Assembly (NCBI GenBank): GCA_003550325.1
Contig: QKWP01000422.1
Coordinates: 65,898-129,897 of the forward strand
DNA length: 64,000 bases
Origin: Gigaspora rosea
Lineage: Eukaryota > Glomeromycota > Glomeromycetes > Diversisporales > Gigasporaceae
Direction: 5' to 3'
The first letter of the stretch is position 1, and every line of letters begins with the position of its first letter. The translations under genes were made by a program, and so were the position numbers. Shown here in pieces: positions 35,026 to 47,153 of this stretch. The notes beneath the pieces are model-generated. The model was not told the DNA's origin and did not search any database. It saw only the letters and a list, made by a program, of their open reading frames with translations.

Positions 35026-35118
35026 ATGGCTTGGGTAATTGGAGGAGGTATAGCAATAGTTATAATCTTTGGTATCTTCATCCTATTAAGAACTCGCAAA
35101 AGACCTGTTCGGGTCTAA
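35026..35118 (+). CDS. 30-residue single-pass membrane micro-ORF
   Basis: The ATG at 35026 opens a 30-codon frame starting MAWVIGGGIAIVIIFGIF and ending RTRKRPVRV. It has one strongly hydrophobic segment (residues about 3-21) followed by a basic tail, an arrangement expected of a small type-III membrane peptide. A pyrimidine tract and TTAG lie just before it (35008-35020), so it could instead be the last exon of a longer gene; no upstream exon is recognisable. The surrounding DNA is repeat-like and AT-rich, which makes a composition this protein-like stand out. No family is recognised. Confidence 0.35.
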   Translation: MAWVIGGGIAIVIIFGIFILLRTRKRPVRV

Positions 35119-35924
35119 AGAATAGTGAAAATAGCAAATTAGAATAATTTAAAAATTGATTACTACCTGATTTGCTATAATTTCATTTTAATTTCTGAAT
35201 ATAAAGAACATAATATGATAATTAGTACGTGAATAAAATTAAAATATGCGGTTTATAATTTTATTTTTTAGATCGATATAAAAGAACATTGAGCTATTGT
35301 ATAAGGATATATTTATTAATATAAGTGTCTCAAATATGATTTCAATACATGAACATTTGCCAGTTACCAGTAATTTTGATAATTTTGACGTATGAGCATA
35401 AATAACTGTTATTAATCTAAGTTATTCATGAATATTTATTATTAATTTCATTTCATTCTGATAATTTAATGCGTAAATATAAAAAACATTTATCATAAAG
35501 TATTTAAAATAAGATATTCGAGTTCATAGATATTTACTATTTAATTCTTATTAACTTAGCATTTGAGTATCAAGAACATTTATTATTCCAAGTTCATGAA
35601 TGTTTTTTATTTTTAAATCACGTTAACTTGGTGTGTGACACGTAAATATAAAAAACATTTATTAATCTAGAGTATTTTAAATAAGTATTCAGCTTCATTT
35701 ACTTATATTTACTACTTAATTTATTTATTCATGCGAAAAGTTTTCCCATCCAAAGATAAATCAGCAGTAATCGAGACAAAAACCTGTAAAGCGATGTTTG
35801 GTTAAACAATTCTCATACAATAGATAAATATTTGAATATAGTACTATGTGATGCATATCGTGATGTTTAAGTGCAGAATTTCACGTTTCATTATACCATA
35901 TCAGATATGTACACTAATGATGCC
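35119..35924. repeat. AT-rich block with about 110-bp degenerate tandem units
   Basis: 35395-35730 repeats GTAAATATAAAAAACATTTATT and TTCATGAATRTTTACTATTTAA-type sequence about three times, like 14690-15010. No gene is seen. Confidence 0.5.
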
Positions 35925-35929
35925 TGACG

Positions 35930-36840
35930 AATGACGAAACCATTCGTCAGGTAATTCCTGATTGACGAATTGACGATTGACGAAACCCCTGACGATTGAC
36001 GAAACCTATGACGAATTGACGAAACCTATGACGAATTGACGAAACCTATGAAGAAATGACGAAACCTATGAGTTATGTTCATACAAGATAGAGTTAATTA
36101 CCGCGTTTATAAAAATTAAGAAGTGATTTAATAACGATAACGATAAGAGCTAAAAAAAAACGATGTTTAACAGAACAGGCGATGCATAATTAATAACAGC
36201 GATAGAGAATCAATATAGGTTGAAACAATATATACATATTAAGATATCCATTACATTATCGTTATCCATCGTTACTTCTTTACTTATTTACGAATAACAA
36301 ATCAAAAAAGGAATTAAATTTAAGGTGTTAGGGTGTTAATGTTGGAGACTACAACGATAGATTGGTGCTCATTATATGTAAAATTTCGTTCACGTCATTT
36401 TTAATTAGTGCACCAAGGTCGTTTAAGCATTGGTTTTCAAGTATTTTCGCTTCTCTCCTTTCGCACGGATCCGGAATCGACGAAAATAAACGCATGCACA
36501 AATTTTGACTATTCCGGATCAACCGACATGACGTGCGAAAGAAGAAAAAGAAAAACGCCAATGGAAACCTTATAATGAAATAACATTCTTTTGAAACAAT
36601 TTAAAGTTTAGCGTATCCAAAGATCATTATATAGAAGCTTGTTGTTTAATTACTGGTTGAATCGGCTGCCAATGTTTCATCAATCGTTAGAGGTTTCGTC
36701 AAGGGTTCGTCAATTCGTCATAGGTTTCGTCAATTCGTCATAGGTTTCGTCAATCGTCAGGGTTTCGTCAATCGTCAAGGTTTCGTCAATCGTCAAGGTT
36801 TCGTGTCATGACGAAACCATGATGACGTCGTTCGTCATCG
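35930..36840. mobile_element. Element with inverted GACGAAACC minisatellite arms
   Basis: The left arm (35937-36068) has seven or more GACGAAACC(TATGACGAATT) units. The right arm (36676-36818) has the reverse complement (GGTTTCGTCAATTCGTCATA). The middle shares GACTATTCCGGATCA and a GAAAGAAGAAAAAG block with the 45339-47430 element. I could not define an exact target duplication. Confidence 0.6.
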
Positions 36841-36957
36841 CCACCTCAATGAAGTATACTTTATTGAAGTCGATAATTTAATAAATATTAGATTTAATTT
36901 GATTCTGCTTGGCGTAATCAGTAATGTAACCTATATCAAGTTACGCATTAATTTATA

Positions 36958-37093
36958 GTTATTGGTCATGTTGTTGACGATAACTGATTATTCACTAGGA
37001 CACTGTGCTTATGACGTGACCAAAGGGCACGTCATAACGCGGTGTCTGCTGTGAAGAAATCAGCGATTATCGTTAACAACATGACCCAATAAC
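36958..37093. mobile_element. TA-flanked palindromic MITE
   Basis: Ends GTTATTGGTCATGTTGTTGA / TTAACAACATGACCCAATAAC, with TA on both sides. The centre holds a second inverted TATGACGTG...CACGTCATA. Confidence 0.7.
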
Positions 37094-37105
37094 TACATTA
37101 TTGTA

Positions 37106-37275
37106 CATTTCTGACGTAAGCACCTAGCCATTTTCTGCATCTTATTGGGTCATTTCTAAACGTGATACACAAATTTTGTTCACGTCCGATAGGAGGTGAA
37201 CAAAGTTTGTGTATCGTGTATTAGAATTGACCCCATAACATGCATGAAAATGACTAGGTGCTCACATAAGAAGTG
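37106..37275. mobile_element. TA-flanked palindromic MITE
   Basis: Ends CATTTCTGACGTAAGCACCT / AGGTGCTCACATAAGAAGTG, with TA on both sides. Nested inverted GATACACAAATTTTGTTCAC / GTGAACAAAGTTTGTGTATC. Confidence 0.7.
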
Positions 37276-37657
37276 TACAATAAACTAAATTATCGATCTC
37301 AAAAGTTAGGGAATACAATACTTAATTTCGCTACATTTCGTCTATATATTGTGTAATTGTGGTTTTTAAATTTCTTGCACCGTGCAAGAATTCTAAAAAC
37401 CACAATTATACTTATAAAGACAAACACATGCATTGAAATCCTAACAATAAAATGTGCATGTAAATACTTTATTAAAGTCGATAATTTAAGAAATATTAAT
37501 AATACAAACATGTGATACGGTAAATAATCGATGATCAAAATTTTGTTAATGTAATCTGTAAGTTACACATTAAATTTAAGTTACAAATTACGCGCATTAT
37601 AATTCATATTTCTTAAATTATCGACATCAATAAAAGTATTTATCCGACAAACTTTTA

Positions 37658-37743
37658 TGGTAAATTGGTTCAACCTGGCAAATGATTGGCTGACACGTGC
37701 CGCGAGGCGGCACTCATTTGCCCGGTTGAACAAATTTACCGTT
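37658..37743. repeat. 86-bp palindrome
   Basis: GGTAAATTGGTTCAACCTGG and CCGGTTGAACAAATTTACC are inverse copies around GTGCCGCGAGGCGGCAC, itself a GC-rich hairpin. Probably a minimal MITE. Confidence 0.7.
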
Positions 37744-38648
37744 ATTCAAAAATTTTTGCCCAATAATGTATACTTATCAGTTATTTTTACGGCTAATCTC
37801 TATCATTCAGTCGTTATAGAAACGGCTATATTTGTGATTTACTTTTTTTTGTTTATAATTATAATTTCTAATTTGAACGCAATAATCAATACAAATCTTT
37901 AACATCATTATTTTCATTTATCAGCTTTGTTTCGTTAATTTTTTGTGGCGGTTTTATTTTTGTAAGATTTATGGTTTTCTAGTGATGTGATGCAATAGCG
38001 CATCAATTAGTAGCACTATGTGACATAAATATAAATCAAAGCAAACTTAAATTTTATAAAAAAATTATTTCAAGCGAGTATATAGTAAATATTAAATATG
38101 TAGTGTATAATTTTTAAAATATGATGTATAATATTATGAGCATCGCTAAGAGAAAATCATATTTCGGGTTTTTGAGTATAGAATATAGCGATATATTGTA
38201 GGATTTAAAAATGTTGGATTTTTATTGCCATTATCACAAATATGTTTTTAACTTTAGTATTAAATAATAAATAAGTAATTAAAATATAAATCATTGAATT
38301 TCAAAAATGTTATCACACAAATTACCTCTTTTATAAATTCTTCATAATCCACTTCCGATTCGATTTATAAAGCACAACAGATAATACAGAATTTCGGTCT
38401 GGGTTTATTTTTGCCCATATTTTTGATATTTTTAAATTCATTATAAGGAATCCAAAATAATGATTATTTGCTATCAATAAAGTTTTTTTGTTTTAAATTA
38501 TCATTACAAATGTCTGAATTGTCATATATTCATTATTAATCGCTGAGAAAATTAGAATTGTTAGTTTTGAATCATTATGCAATAATGTTAGTAACCTAAT
38601 ATTTGTTTCCGTCTTCTAAGTGTTTTTCTTTTTAAAGAAATTCACAGC

Positions 38649-38656
<8 letters not shown>
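37744..38656. other. Intergenic, no gene seen
   Basis: AT-rich unique sequence. No repeat family, RNA gene or conserved ORF is recognisable. Confidence 0.45.

Positions 38657-38691
<35 letters not shown>
38657..38691. repeat. (TA)n microsatellite
   Basis: About 17 uninterrupted TA units just left of the MULE. Confidence 0.95.
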
Positions 38692-38730
38692 AGTAGTATA
38701 AAAATAGCTTGCATCTGATACTATTCATCG

Positions 38731-41700
38731 AGTATATAGTAAAGTAGTACAGTACCGTAACGCAAGTTAGTACGGACTTTCAAAAAAATTAATAAGATTT
38801 TATTGTACTCAGACGGACGCATGACTGCATAGTTTATGCATCGTACATTATGCATTATGTATTGATTAATTGATTATTGATTGATTATCGTTATATATGT
38901 ATTTTATTAATAAATTCTCTTTTTAGTAAAAATTCCTCTTTTGAGTAAAAATTCCTTTTTTGATCGTAACAGATCTTTTAATAAAATTTCCTCTTTCGAT
39001 CGTGATTTTTTTTATTAATTTAATCAAAAATGGATTCTGATATATCTGATGTCGAAGAACTTCAAAATGATCTTGTAAACCCTGAATATGAACAAGTATA
39101 TAAATAAAAAAAAAGCTGGTTTTTAATTATTATCGATATTATTGCATTTCTAGCAAAAGAAAATTAATTTTATTACAATATTGGTACGGATAAAATTTAT
39201 TGTTATTAGGAATTGTCTGATACTGATACCGAACAATTAGATGAATTACTTAATGAGGATGATGAATTTCCTGAGATTGCATGTTTTACATCTCGTTTTC
39301 AAATAAAAAATATAATTCATTCAAGCGTGCCAGTAGAATATCCATCAACTTCGCCAGAAGGTATTGCAACTATATTTCATATTGAAGATTGGACAGATCC
39401 AAGTCATGCATGGAAAAATGTAATATTTTTTTTACTATATTGTGGTATTTAATTATAATAATAATTAATAATTATATATTAATCTTATTTAGATACAATA
39501 TTCGATGGGTGGTGGTGGTGTTCATTCAATTAAAAGCTCACCTTATTTCGGAAATATTCCAGTAAGAAAAGAAGAGCGGGATTGTATGGGAATTAAAGTA
39601 TGCCATTTTACCGATCCTTCATTTATAAATATTGAACATAATGAAGTTGATGTCGAGTCTCCATTATGGAATAAAATTACTGAAAATCAGGATGTTGATA
39701 TAAGGAAAACTAACACATATATGTAAGTTATAAAGTTTGTTAATTAAATAAAATTTTAAATTTAATATTACTTTATAAATTTAGAAAATACTTAGCTGCT
39801 AAGAATAATTCTTGCAAGTTTAAGGATATTAATGGAATTATATGCTCTGGGAACCCAATTTTATGCAAGTCACAATTATCACAAAATGTTTTTCAGTGGT
39901 TTATCGGATGTTCTAAATATAATATCGGTGATAAATGGCATCGTTATATAAAGATTGATTATGAAAGTATAGATATTATTCTTCTTCGAAATTTGTTTCT
40001 TGGAAGAGCTGAGGTAATATATAGTTTGTATATTTAAATTAATTAATTATTTATTAATTAATATAATTTATTAAATTTTATTAGATTCAGGAACAGCTTC
40101 CACATTGTACAACTTTATTACATCGTTCATCTAAAAGAAAAAAATGCGGTATATAATAATTAGCTTTATAATTACATTAATTATTAATTAATATTCTACT
40201 GTATTTAAATAATATTTATTTATTTTTAGATTATATTCATAATCTTTCTACTGGAGATATTGATCGTGGCGATATTGTTCAAAAAACATGTCCAGTAAAA
40301 TTTTATAAATTTATACCTAAAGATCTTAAAGCCTGTCCCTTTATTGCATTAGTATGTGTTGGGACACACAATCATCCGCCACCTCCTCCTGAAAAAATTC
40401 CTGCAGATATAAAAGCAAATCTCCAAGCATTAATTAATCAAGCAATTAGTGAAAATGATACGATTACTTCAAGGAATATTCACTCACGTATATAATTACT
40501 TATTTATTTAATATTTTATTAATTTAAAAATTTTATTCTAAAATTATTAATTCTTTAGATAATTTAATAAAAGCATTTTTTAAATCAGAAGCGCTTTCAG
40601 ATATTCATCAATCATTAAATAATGTTGATAAATTGCGAATTCTTGTCGCAAAAGCTTACAAAAATTTGCATCCCTACGGTCAAGGAATATTGGGCATTTT
40701 TTATGCTGCTAAAAATAATCATCAAGAATTAAAAAATTATATTCAATGTATTGGTATGTTTAATTTATTATTAATTTTTTTGATTTTATAAGGTATAATT
40801 ATTTAAATTTTTATTTGTTTAGAGTGGCTTAATACCGATTTAATTTTAATTATCTGCATGTCAAAAAAACAAGCAGAATTGTTAATTGATTTAAAAAGCT
40901 TCCAAATTGATTTATCTTTTAAACGTGTTAAAGGTGAAATCAACGAATTTGAAATAAACACATACGATGAAAAGCATAAATTAGGTAAATATATTGATCT
41001 TATATATATATAATCTAATCATTAATATTATATTTATATTATTAATAACTTCTATTAATTTTAGTTATGAGTTTTTGTCGAATATATACAAATGTTTCAT
41101 CTGCGAATGATTATAAAAAATTGTTTAGTAGTTTATTTAATATAATTCAAGAACTTACTAATAAAACTATATGTATATATCACATACATAGAAAAGGTTG
41201 GGAATGCATATTAGGTGATTTAGATAGCGGGCAAGCAAAAGGATTGGGTCTCGCATTATATGAATTAGATACAACAAAAGATTGGGAAATGCATTTGATG
41301 CATATTTTTAAGTCATGTGTTGTACATTTTCAACGGTTTGTAATTATTATAATATACTCTATATAATAAATATTATATTTATTAATTAAATAAAATAAAA
41401 ATATTTTTTATTTACAATTTAGAAATCTATATAATAAGCATTTTTCAAAAGAAATTTATAATTTGGCAAAATCTATTATTAATGCGCCTTCTCAAGAATT
41501 GGTCGAATCTATTTTAAATGAAATTGAAAGTTCAAATGAACCTGGTACAAAAGGTAAAAATAAATTAATTTATTATTAAGTTAAATAATTTAATCTTAAT
41601 TTTTTAAAAAAATTAGATTGGGCAAAATATTATAAAACACCTTGGATTATTTCATCCTTAAATATCAATATGTCAAAAATGGAACGCCATATTTGGAGAA

Positions 41701-42741
41701 AATACGGAAATAACACTAATATGGAAGAGTCAGCCCATGCTTTAATTAACAAAGAAGGAAAGCAACTAAAATTAATGTCAGCTATTTTATGGTATTATGT
41801 ATATTTTAATTACTTATTGTATTTTATTATTATTTAAATTACTTATTATGTATTATATTATTAATTTAATCTTTTAGTGGAAAACGGTATGATGAAAGAC
41901 TATTAAAAATTAAAGACACTCATGATAATTCAGGTATACCCTATTCACGACGTGATAAAAGCCAAGTTAAACGACAACAAATTGAGTCAAATCGTAAAGG
42001 TAAATATGCATTATTATTTTTTTATATAATTTATATATGAAATAATTTAATTTTTTATTTATAGTTACAAGACTTAAAAACTATAAATCCGAAACAAAAA
42101 AATCACGCAAGAGAAAATTATCACCCACTAATACCACACGAAAAAAATCACGTTATAATACTAATAATCAAATTGCAGATGAAACTATAGTAGAAATTAA
42201 ATCTGACACGGATGAAGCCAGTGAAATTAGAATGGATGATATATCAACAAACATTGAACTGCAAGAAAGAAAAATGTCATTATTGGAACGTCAACTAAAG
42301 CTTAGAAAGGAAACGGCAGAAGTAGAAGCTCTCGAATTACAAAATCAACAGCTAAAAATCAATCTGGGTTTGGTTTAGATTTAATTTAAGCATAAAGTTG
42401 TTTGATAATAATTGGGTTATTTTGTATCATATTTGCAAAATGTAAATTTGCTTTACAGCAATAATGAAATATAAATTTGCTTTGTAGCGGTAATGAAATA
42501 TAAATTTGCTTTATAGCATTAATGCTAAAGTAACTTTTATAAATGCTAAAAATGTGGTAACAATTATTTTAACATTAAATATATTTTGTTTGTTATGGTA
42601 AAAAAAAAAAGTATGTACGCAAAAAATATTCAAGTGTACTTGTACGAAAAAATTTATATTAAATAAGCGTACGTACTATTAAAATTTATATACGTCCGTA
42701 CTAACTTGCGGTACCGTACTGTACTACTTTACTTACTACCT
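38731..42741 (+). mobile_element. Complete Mutator-like (MULE) transposon
   Basis: Terminal inverted repeats of about 46 bp: a 40-bp core at 38738-38778 (AGTAAAGTAGTACAGTACCG then TAACGCAAGTTAGTACGGAC) is repeated inversely at 42694-42733 with two changes. The decamer CTATTCATCG flanks both sides (38721-38730, 42742-42751), a perfect 10-bp target duplication of the size typical of Mutator-like elements. The 4.0-kb body carries one 13-exon transposase gene on the plus strand. All hallmarks of an autonomous, recently inserted element are present. Confidence 0.9.
39030..42378 (+). CDS. MULE-type DDE transposase, 13 exons
   Basis: Exons: 39030-39095, 39210-39419, 39493-39722, 39785-40013, 40085-40148, 40230-40487, 40559-40753, 40823-40984, 41065-41335, 41423-41553, 41617-41791, 41878-41999, 42065-42378. 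All introns are GT...AG, 62-114 bp. Every junction keeps the frame, giving 808 residues with no stop. Residues 287-315 form a C-x14-C-x10-HNH zinc finger followed by PPPPP, like the WRKY-GCM1/FLYWCH fingers that bind MULE ends. The catalytic core has D447 (FQIDLSFKRVK), D523 (ILGDLDSGQAKG), a CVVH motif at 556-559 and E642/E643 (NMEESAHAL). The C-terminus has a KKSRKRK nuclear signal (716-722) and a coiled coil (about 760-805). It would act in the nucleus, cutting at the element's inverted repeats. The MULE assignment rests on the core motifs and the 10-bp duplication. The exact subfamily is unknown. Confidence 0.88.
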
Positions 42742-43120
42742 CTATTCATCGGCCTCTAATTGTTGCATTTCGGTAGCAATGCCAAACATCGTTAATCTCT
42801 GCTGATTTTGGAAATAACAATGAATACTTTATGTTCAACCATTTCAACTCCTACTCCATTTAGATAAAAGTTACTATATTTAGCAGCATGAAGTAACATG
42901 TTCTAATTTTGGTGACTTTTTGTTTTTGATATCAATTGCATCTTTTTGCATCCATACTAAGCGAAAAGTTTTTATAACAAGAAATTTATATGTACAATAA
43001 GCAATAAGAAATTTTTTATATTTAAGAGTCTTTAACGTACGTATGTAATGTAGGTGCTTTGTCTTTTCTTTAAAAAAAAACTTTCAGTCTGTGTTTTGAT
43101 ATATTACTGTGAAAAAAAAC

Positions 43121-44416
43121 ATGAGTGAACAATTTACAGATGATTCCGTAGATAAATCTGTTAAAGTTGCCGATAAATGGATTGAATCCTCAGATGGTGT
43201 CGAAATATATACAAGAACTTGGAAGGTATAATTTACGTTGATGAAGCTTTTTTAACTTTTAATTCTCACCAATTAATAAAAAAAAAAAAAAAAAATTAAA
43301 AATCTGTTCATATTAATTTTAGGCTGTATCCGATAATCCTATTGCTACAGTAGTATTTCTTCATGGTTTTGGAGAACACATTACACGTTATGATCATGTA
43401 TTTGATAAATTTGGAAGAAAGAATATTGAAGTTTACGCTTATGATCAACGTGGTTTCGGTAAAACTGCTGACAAATATAACAATAAAGGTCAAACTGGTG
43501 GTTGGAACGTTATTAAAAAAGATATTACTGAAGCTTTAATATCTCAACGAAGAGAAGGAATTCCACAATTTTTGATGGGTCATAGTATGGTAAATTTATT
43601 TTATTTTATTTTTTTTACTTAATATTATAAAACCTAACTCGTTTTGTCAACAATATAATGAACAATTTTCATTTATTATTATATTCCGATTTTTCATTAA
43701 TAGGGAGGTGGTCTTGCACTACGTTACGCTTGCGAAGGTGTTGAAAGGCATAATATTGCAGGTTATGCCATTTCATCTCCTTGGCTTCGATTATCACCAA
43801 AAGCTTCATCTATAGGATTGGATATCGGATTATTCTTTCTTCCTACCCTTAGTTTGTTCGTACCAAATCAAACTTTTAGTGTTGGTAAAGACTCAACATA
43901 TCTTTCTCGTGATCCAGTTCAAAGAAAAAATTTTGACGATGATCTTTTAAATCATGACATTTTTTCTTTGCTTACTCGTAAGTATTTGTATGTAATCATT
44001 AACGTTATTTAATATCTAAAATTGTATAATCTAACTATGTATTTCTACTGTACATATATCTGATATAGTTAGGGATATAACTACAGGTGGAAAATTGGTC
44101 TTGGAAAAGGGAATATATAAATATGACCTCCCCGATTTATCTTGCTCATGGTTCGGCAGATATGTGTACCGATATAAATGCTTCTAAACAATTTATTCAG
44201 AGTGTTAAATCCAGTAATACTATGTTTCGTGAATGGGAAGGCCGTTATCATGAAAGTATGTGTTACCGTTATTATTCTTATTATTTTTTATTTTATCCAA
44301 TTTGATATAACATTTTTTTCACCTCAACTTTAATAGTGCATAATGATTACGGTAACAGAGAAGTTATTCAGAGTTACGTTCAATGGATTCTTGAACAGGT
44401 CAACTCCGCCTCTTAA
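43121..44416 (+). CDS. Monoacylglycerol lipase-like alpha/beta hydrolase (apparent 1-nt frameshift)
   Basis: Five exons: 43121-43225, 43323-43589, 43704-43977, 44069-44255, 44337-44416, about 304 residues. VVFLHGFGEH is the oxyanion-hole region. YDQRGFGKT follows. GHSMGGGLALRYA is the nucleophile elbow (Ser in GHSMG, split by intron 2). AHGSADMCTD holds the acid and RYHEMHND the catalytic His. The family releases free fatty acid from monoacylglycerols, usually at lipid droplets or membranes. Exon 4 reads correctly only if one base of GGG near 44101 is dropped (LEKG then EYINMTSP): the exon is 187 nt where 186 is needed. This may be a sequencing or assembly error or a recent knockout. The MULE ends 380 bp upstream, where promoter elements would lie. 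Confidence 0.85.
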
Positions 44417-45277
44417 ACGTGTTAGAACTCTAAAATTATTTACAATTCAGCCCTTGTTAAAAATGAGTAATAATCATCATGAGATTATGACAAACTTCAC
44501 GTGACAGGAGCCACGCCCTTACCGTTATTGTAATTTTATAAAAAAACATTGAATGGTTTAAAACACCTATACATAAAGATAATTAAAAATGCATATAGTA
44601 GTATTAATTCTGAAAGTATTTGGATGTAATACTGTAATAATAAGACCGTGGAATAGAAGTTTTATGACACATTGCAAAATGAGTCTTTTTTTAAAAAAAA
44701 ATTTATTAAATAGTTCGTTAATAACTTTTCCTGAAATAAAAACAAATATTTTGAAAACCTTCGCAAAGTACGTAATATTTATGATAAATAATATAGAAGA
44801 TCCGAAATTAAGTGAATTTCAATCCACCTACATCATAAATACTGTGTGCCAGAGTGCCCAGTATTCTTAGCATCTAAAATCTAAAATTGCACTACCAATA
44901 TCACAAAAACGATTAAACTAAAAACAATAAAATTTTTCTTATTTTTATTCTATAGACATATAGAATCAAAATAAACCAATTCCGGTCGAATTTGGTTATG
45001 TGGTTATCGTAAGATCACACGTGCTATTTTAGTACATATTTTTCTTTATTTTTCTATCTTTGATTAACGTGCTACTACGATAAAATGACGACCAAGTAGT
45101 GTAAAAATCACAATAATTTAAATATCTATGGTATACAGTACCATGCATATCAATTTTAGATCAATTTTTTAAATTATATATTACAGTCATACCTGACACC
45201 TTTTTACCAGAAAATTTAACTAAGGTGGGATATTTAATAGTTATTGTATGGATTGTAGTGAATAACCCAGTACATAC
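44417..45277. other. Intergenic
   Basis: 44930-45010 is a single TTTTATTCTATAGACATATAG-type unit, a fragment of the 6799/24117 repeat family. The open frame near 44589-44870 has no recognisable domain and poor composition. Nothing else is seen. Confidence 0.45.
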
Positions 45278-45324
45278 GGGTTCATATTCCGTGCCGAAGG
45301 CACGGGATTTAAATATGAACCCGT
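45278..45324. repeat. Strong hairpin, ACGGGTTCATATTCCGTGCC stem
   Basis: ACGGGTTCATATTCCGTGCC, a GAA loop, then GGCACGGGATTTAAATATGA and ACCCGT form a long stem directly beside the 45339 insertion. Similar cacggg/cccgtg words resume right of the element (47485-47540). The host site was therefore itself an inverted-repeat element. Confidence 0.7.
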
Positions 45325-46211
45325 GTGTGTAACGGGTTTATAGTTGTTAGGCGAAACTGTTTTGTGCAAATGACGAAAGGCGAAACCTAAACCCGGCGAA
45401 AGACGAAAGTGGCGAAATTCTGGCGAAAGGCGAAACCCCTGGCGAAAGACGAAACCCCTGGCGAAAGGTGAAACACCGGCGAAACCTCTGGCGAAGGTCA
45501 AAGCTCTCAGCAAAGTTTAAATTCTCTAAGGGAAAGAGCTGAACCATGTTGGCGAATGAAAAATTTTTGCGTATGCACAGTATGTGTTCATATAAAGAAA
45601 TGTGCCTAAACATATTGGAGAATGAAATCTTTGCATGTGGCTATTAAACAAAGCATGTTGCAAAGAAGTCATGTGAATAAAATATGGCTATTAAAAACAG
45701 CATATGACTTATTTAAAGAAATATGCATACGTACCTAAGCCATGTTGGTGAATGAAAATATTTGCATGTAGTTATTAAGCACAATGTTGCTTTTATAAAG
45801 AAGCAACATAAGCCAAAATTGGAAGTGAATTTATTTGCGTATGGCTATTGAGCACTGCATGTGACTCTTATATAAAAAGTTTAAGATTTTTTTATTCAAT
45901 TAATTAAACAATATTTATTGTTAAGTTGTTAAGATTTTTTCAATTTTGTTTTTAAAACTTTAAATAACATGCATAGTAAGTAGCTTATTATTAATAATAT
46001 TATTAATTTAATCTTAGAGTTAACTTTAAATGTTGGGGAAATAATTGTAACTTTTAATTGGTCAAATATAGTAAAATTCAGATGTTAAAAATAAAAAGTA
46101 GAATTACGTATATGCTGTGAAGAAACTTTTGCATAACAAACAAATTATTAGCATTGGATTTAAATTATATAGAAGCTTTAGTAGTGTTACATATGAATAG
46201 CTTATTAGATA

Positions 46212-46329
46212 CTGTATAGTCGCGAAATAACGCGCAGGAGCGTTATTTCAAATTTTGGCCTAAATTAAGCTAAATTCGGGCGAAATTCGAAATAACGCTC
46301 CTGCGCGTTATTTTGCGACCATACGGCAG
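46212..46329. mobile_element. TA-flanked palindromic MITE
   Basis: CTGTATAGTCGCGAAATAAC and GTTATTTTGCGACCATACGG are inverse ends, with a second inner pair AGGAGCGTTATTTC / GAAATAACGCTCCT. Nested in the 45339 element. Confidence 0.75.
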
Positions 46330-47031
46330 TAATTCATGAATATTTATTATTTAATTTGTATATATCGTAGTTGAAGTTAATATTTGATTTCACTTGATGT
46401 TGTCATTTGTTTGAAGTTACCAATTTAGGCACACTAATCAAAATTAACCCCTGAAATTAGATCTTTTTGAACGCGTTAGTTAGCATGTTTAGGCAGTTTT
46501 GTAAAAACGAACAGTGTAAAAAATGACCGTACCGGGTATTATCCAAGGTATAGGGATACTATTCATTGAACTTTGATATGATTTTACACGCATTCATTTA
46601 TTTGCGCGGGTAAAATAAACTCCTGGATTGGAAATAGCCAATCGGAGAGTGTAACTTTGACTATTCCGGATCAGCCTGACAAACCCGTAAAAGAAGAAAA
46701 AAGCGAAAATATACAAAAACTAATGAGCATTTCATAAACAATGTAACAAAATAGGAAAAAACAAGTTCCAATCACTTTCTTGATAAAGATAAGAAAAAAA
46801 AGCTGCTGAAATCCCGTAAAACAAAAATGGTCCAAAGAGATGTTTAAATTGATCTTGATGCACAAATTAAAAATGACGGGAATGAAGTTTTATATATAGT
46901 AAGCACCAATATAACCAAATAGCCTCTAACCTTAAGGCTCTAACCCTAACCTTTTATCTCACGCACTTAATTTATTTACTAAATTAGATTTCCTTTTTTG
47001 GATTTCCCGCGCAAATAAATTATGCCCGGAT

Positions 47032-47153
47032 TAGAGATGAGCAAGGTAATTTACTTATTACCTTATTACGTAAAAGTTATGCCAATTTACTAATAACATA
47101 CAAAGGAATTATTTGACTTTTACGTAATAGGTAAATAACTTTGCCCATCTCTA
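47032..47153. mobile_element. hAT-like MITE, TAGAGATGAGCAAGG ends
   Basis: TAGAGATGAGCAAGGTAATT / AATAACTTTGCCCATCTCTA ends. Flanking octamers GCCCGGAT and ACCCGAAT agree at six of eight positions. Nested in the 45339 element. Confidence 0.6.

Larger units (their letters stand above)
36850..37640. mobile_element. Stack of inverted-repeat elements
   Basis: The outer inverted sequence TATTGAAGTCGATAATTTAA (36858) matches TTAAATTATCGACATCAATA (37612), with a further direct copy at 37470. Nested inside are two TA-flanked palindromic MITEs (listed separately) and a 59-bp hairpin at 37350-37408 (TTGTGGTTTTTA...TAAAAACCACAA). Confidence 0.5.

Noticed and set aside
35937..36068. Regularly spaced GACGAAACC repeats suggesting a CRISPR array
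   Set aside because: Unit and spacing are minisatellite-like, there are no unique spacers, and the inverse array at the other end shows a transposon.
44589..44870. 93-codon plus-strand frame after the lipase gene
   Set aside because: No domain, no splice context and AT-driven composition; too weak to call.
45241..45613. Two overlapping minus-strand frames with FARGF/FRLSP repeats
   Set aside because: They translate the GGCGAAAGACGAAACC minisatellite of a transposon end.
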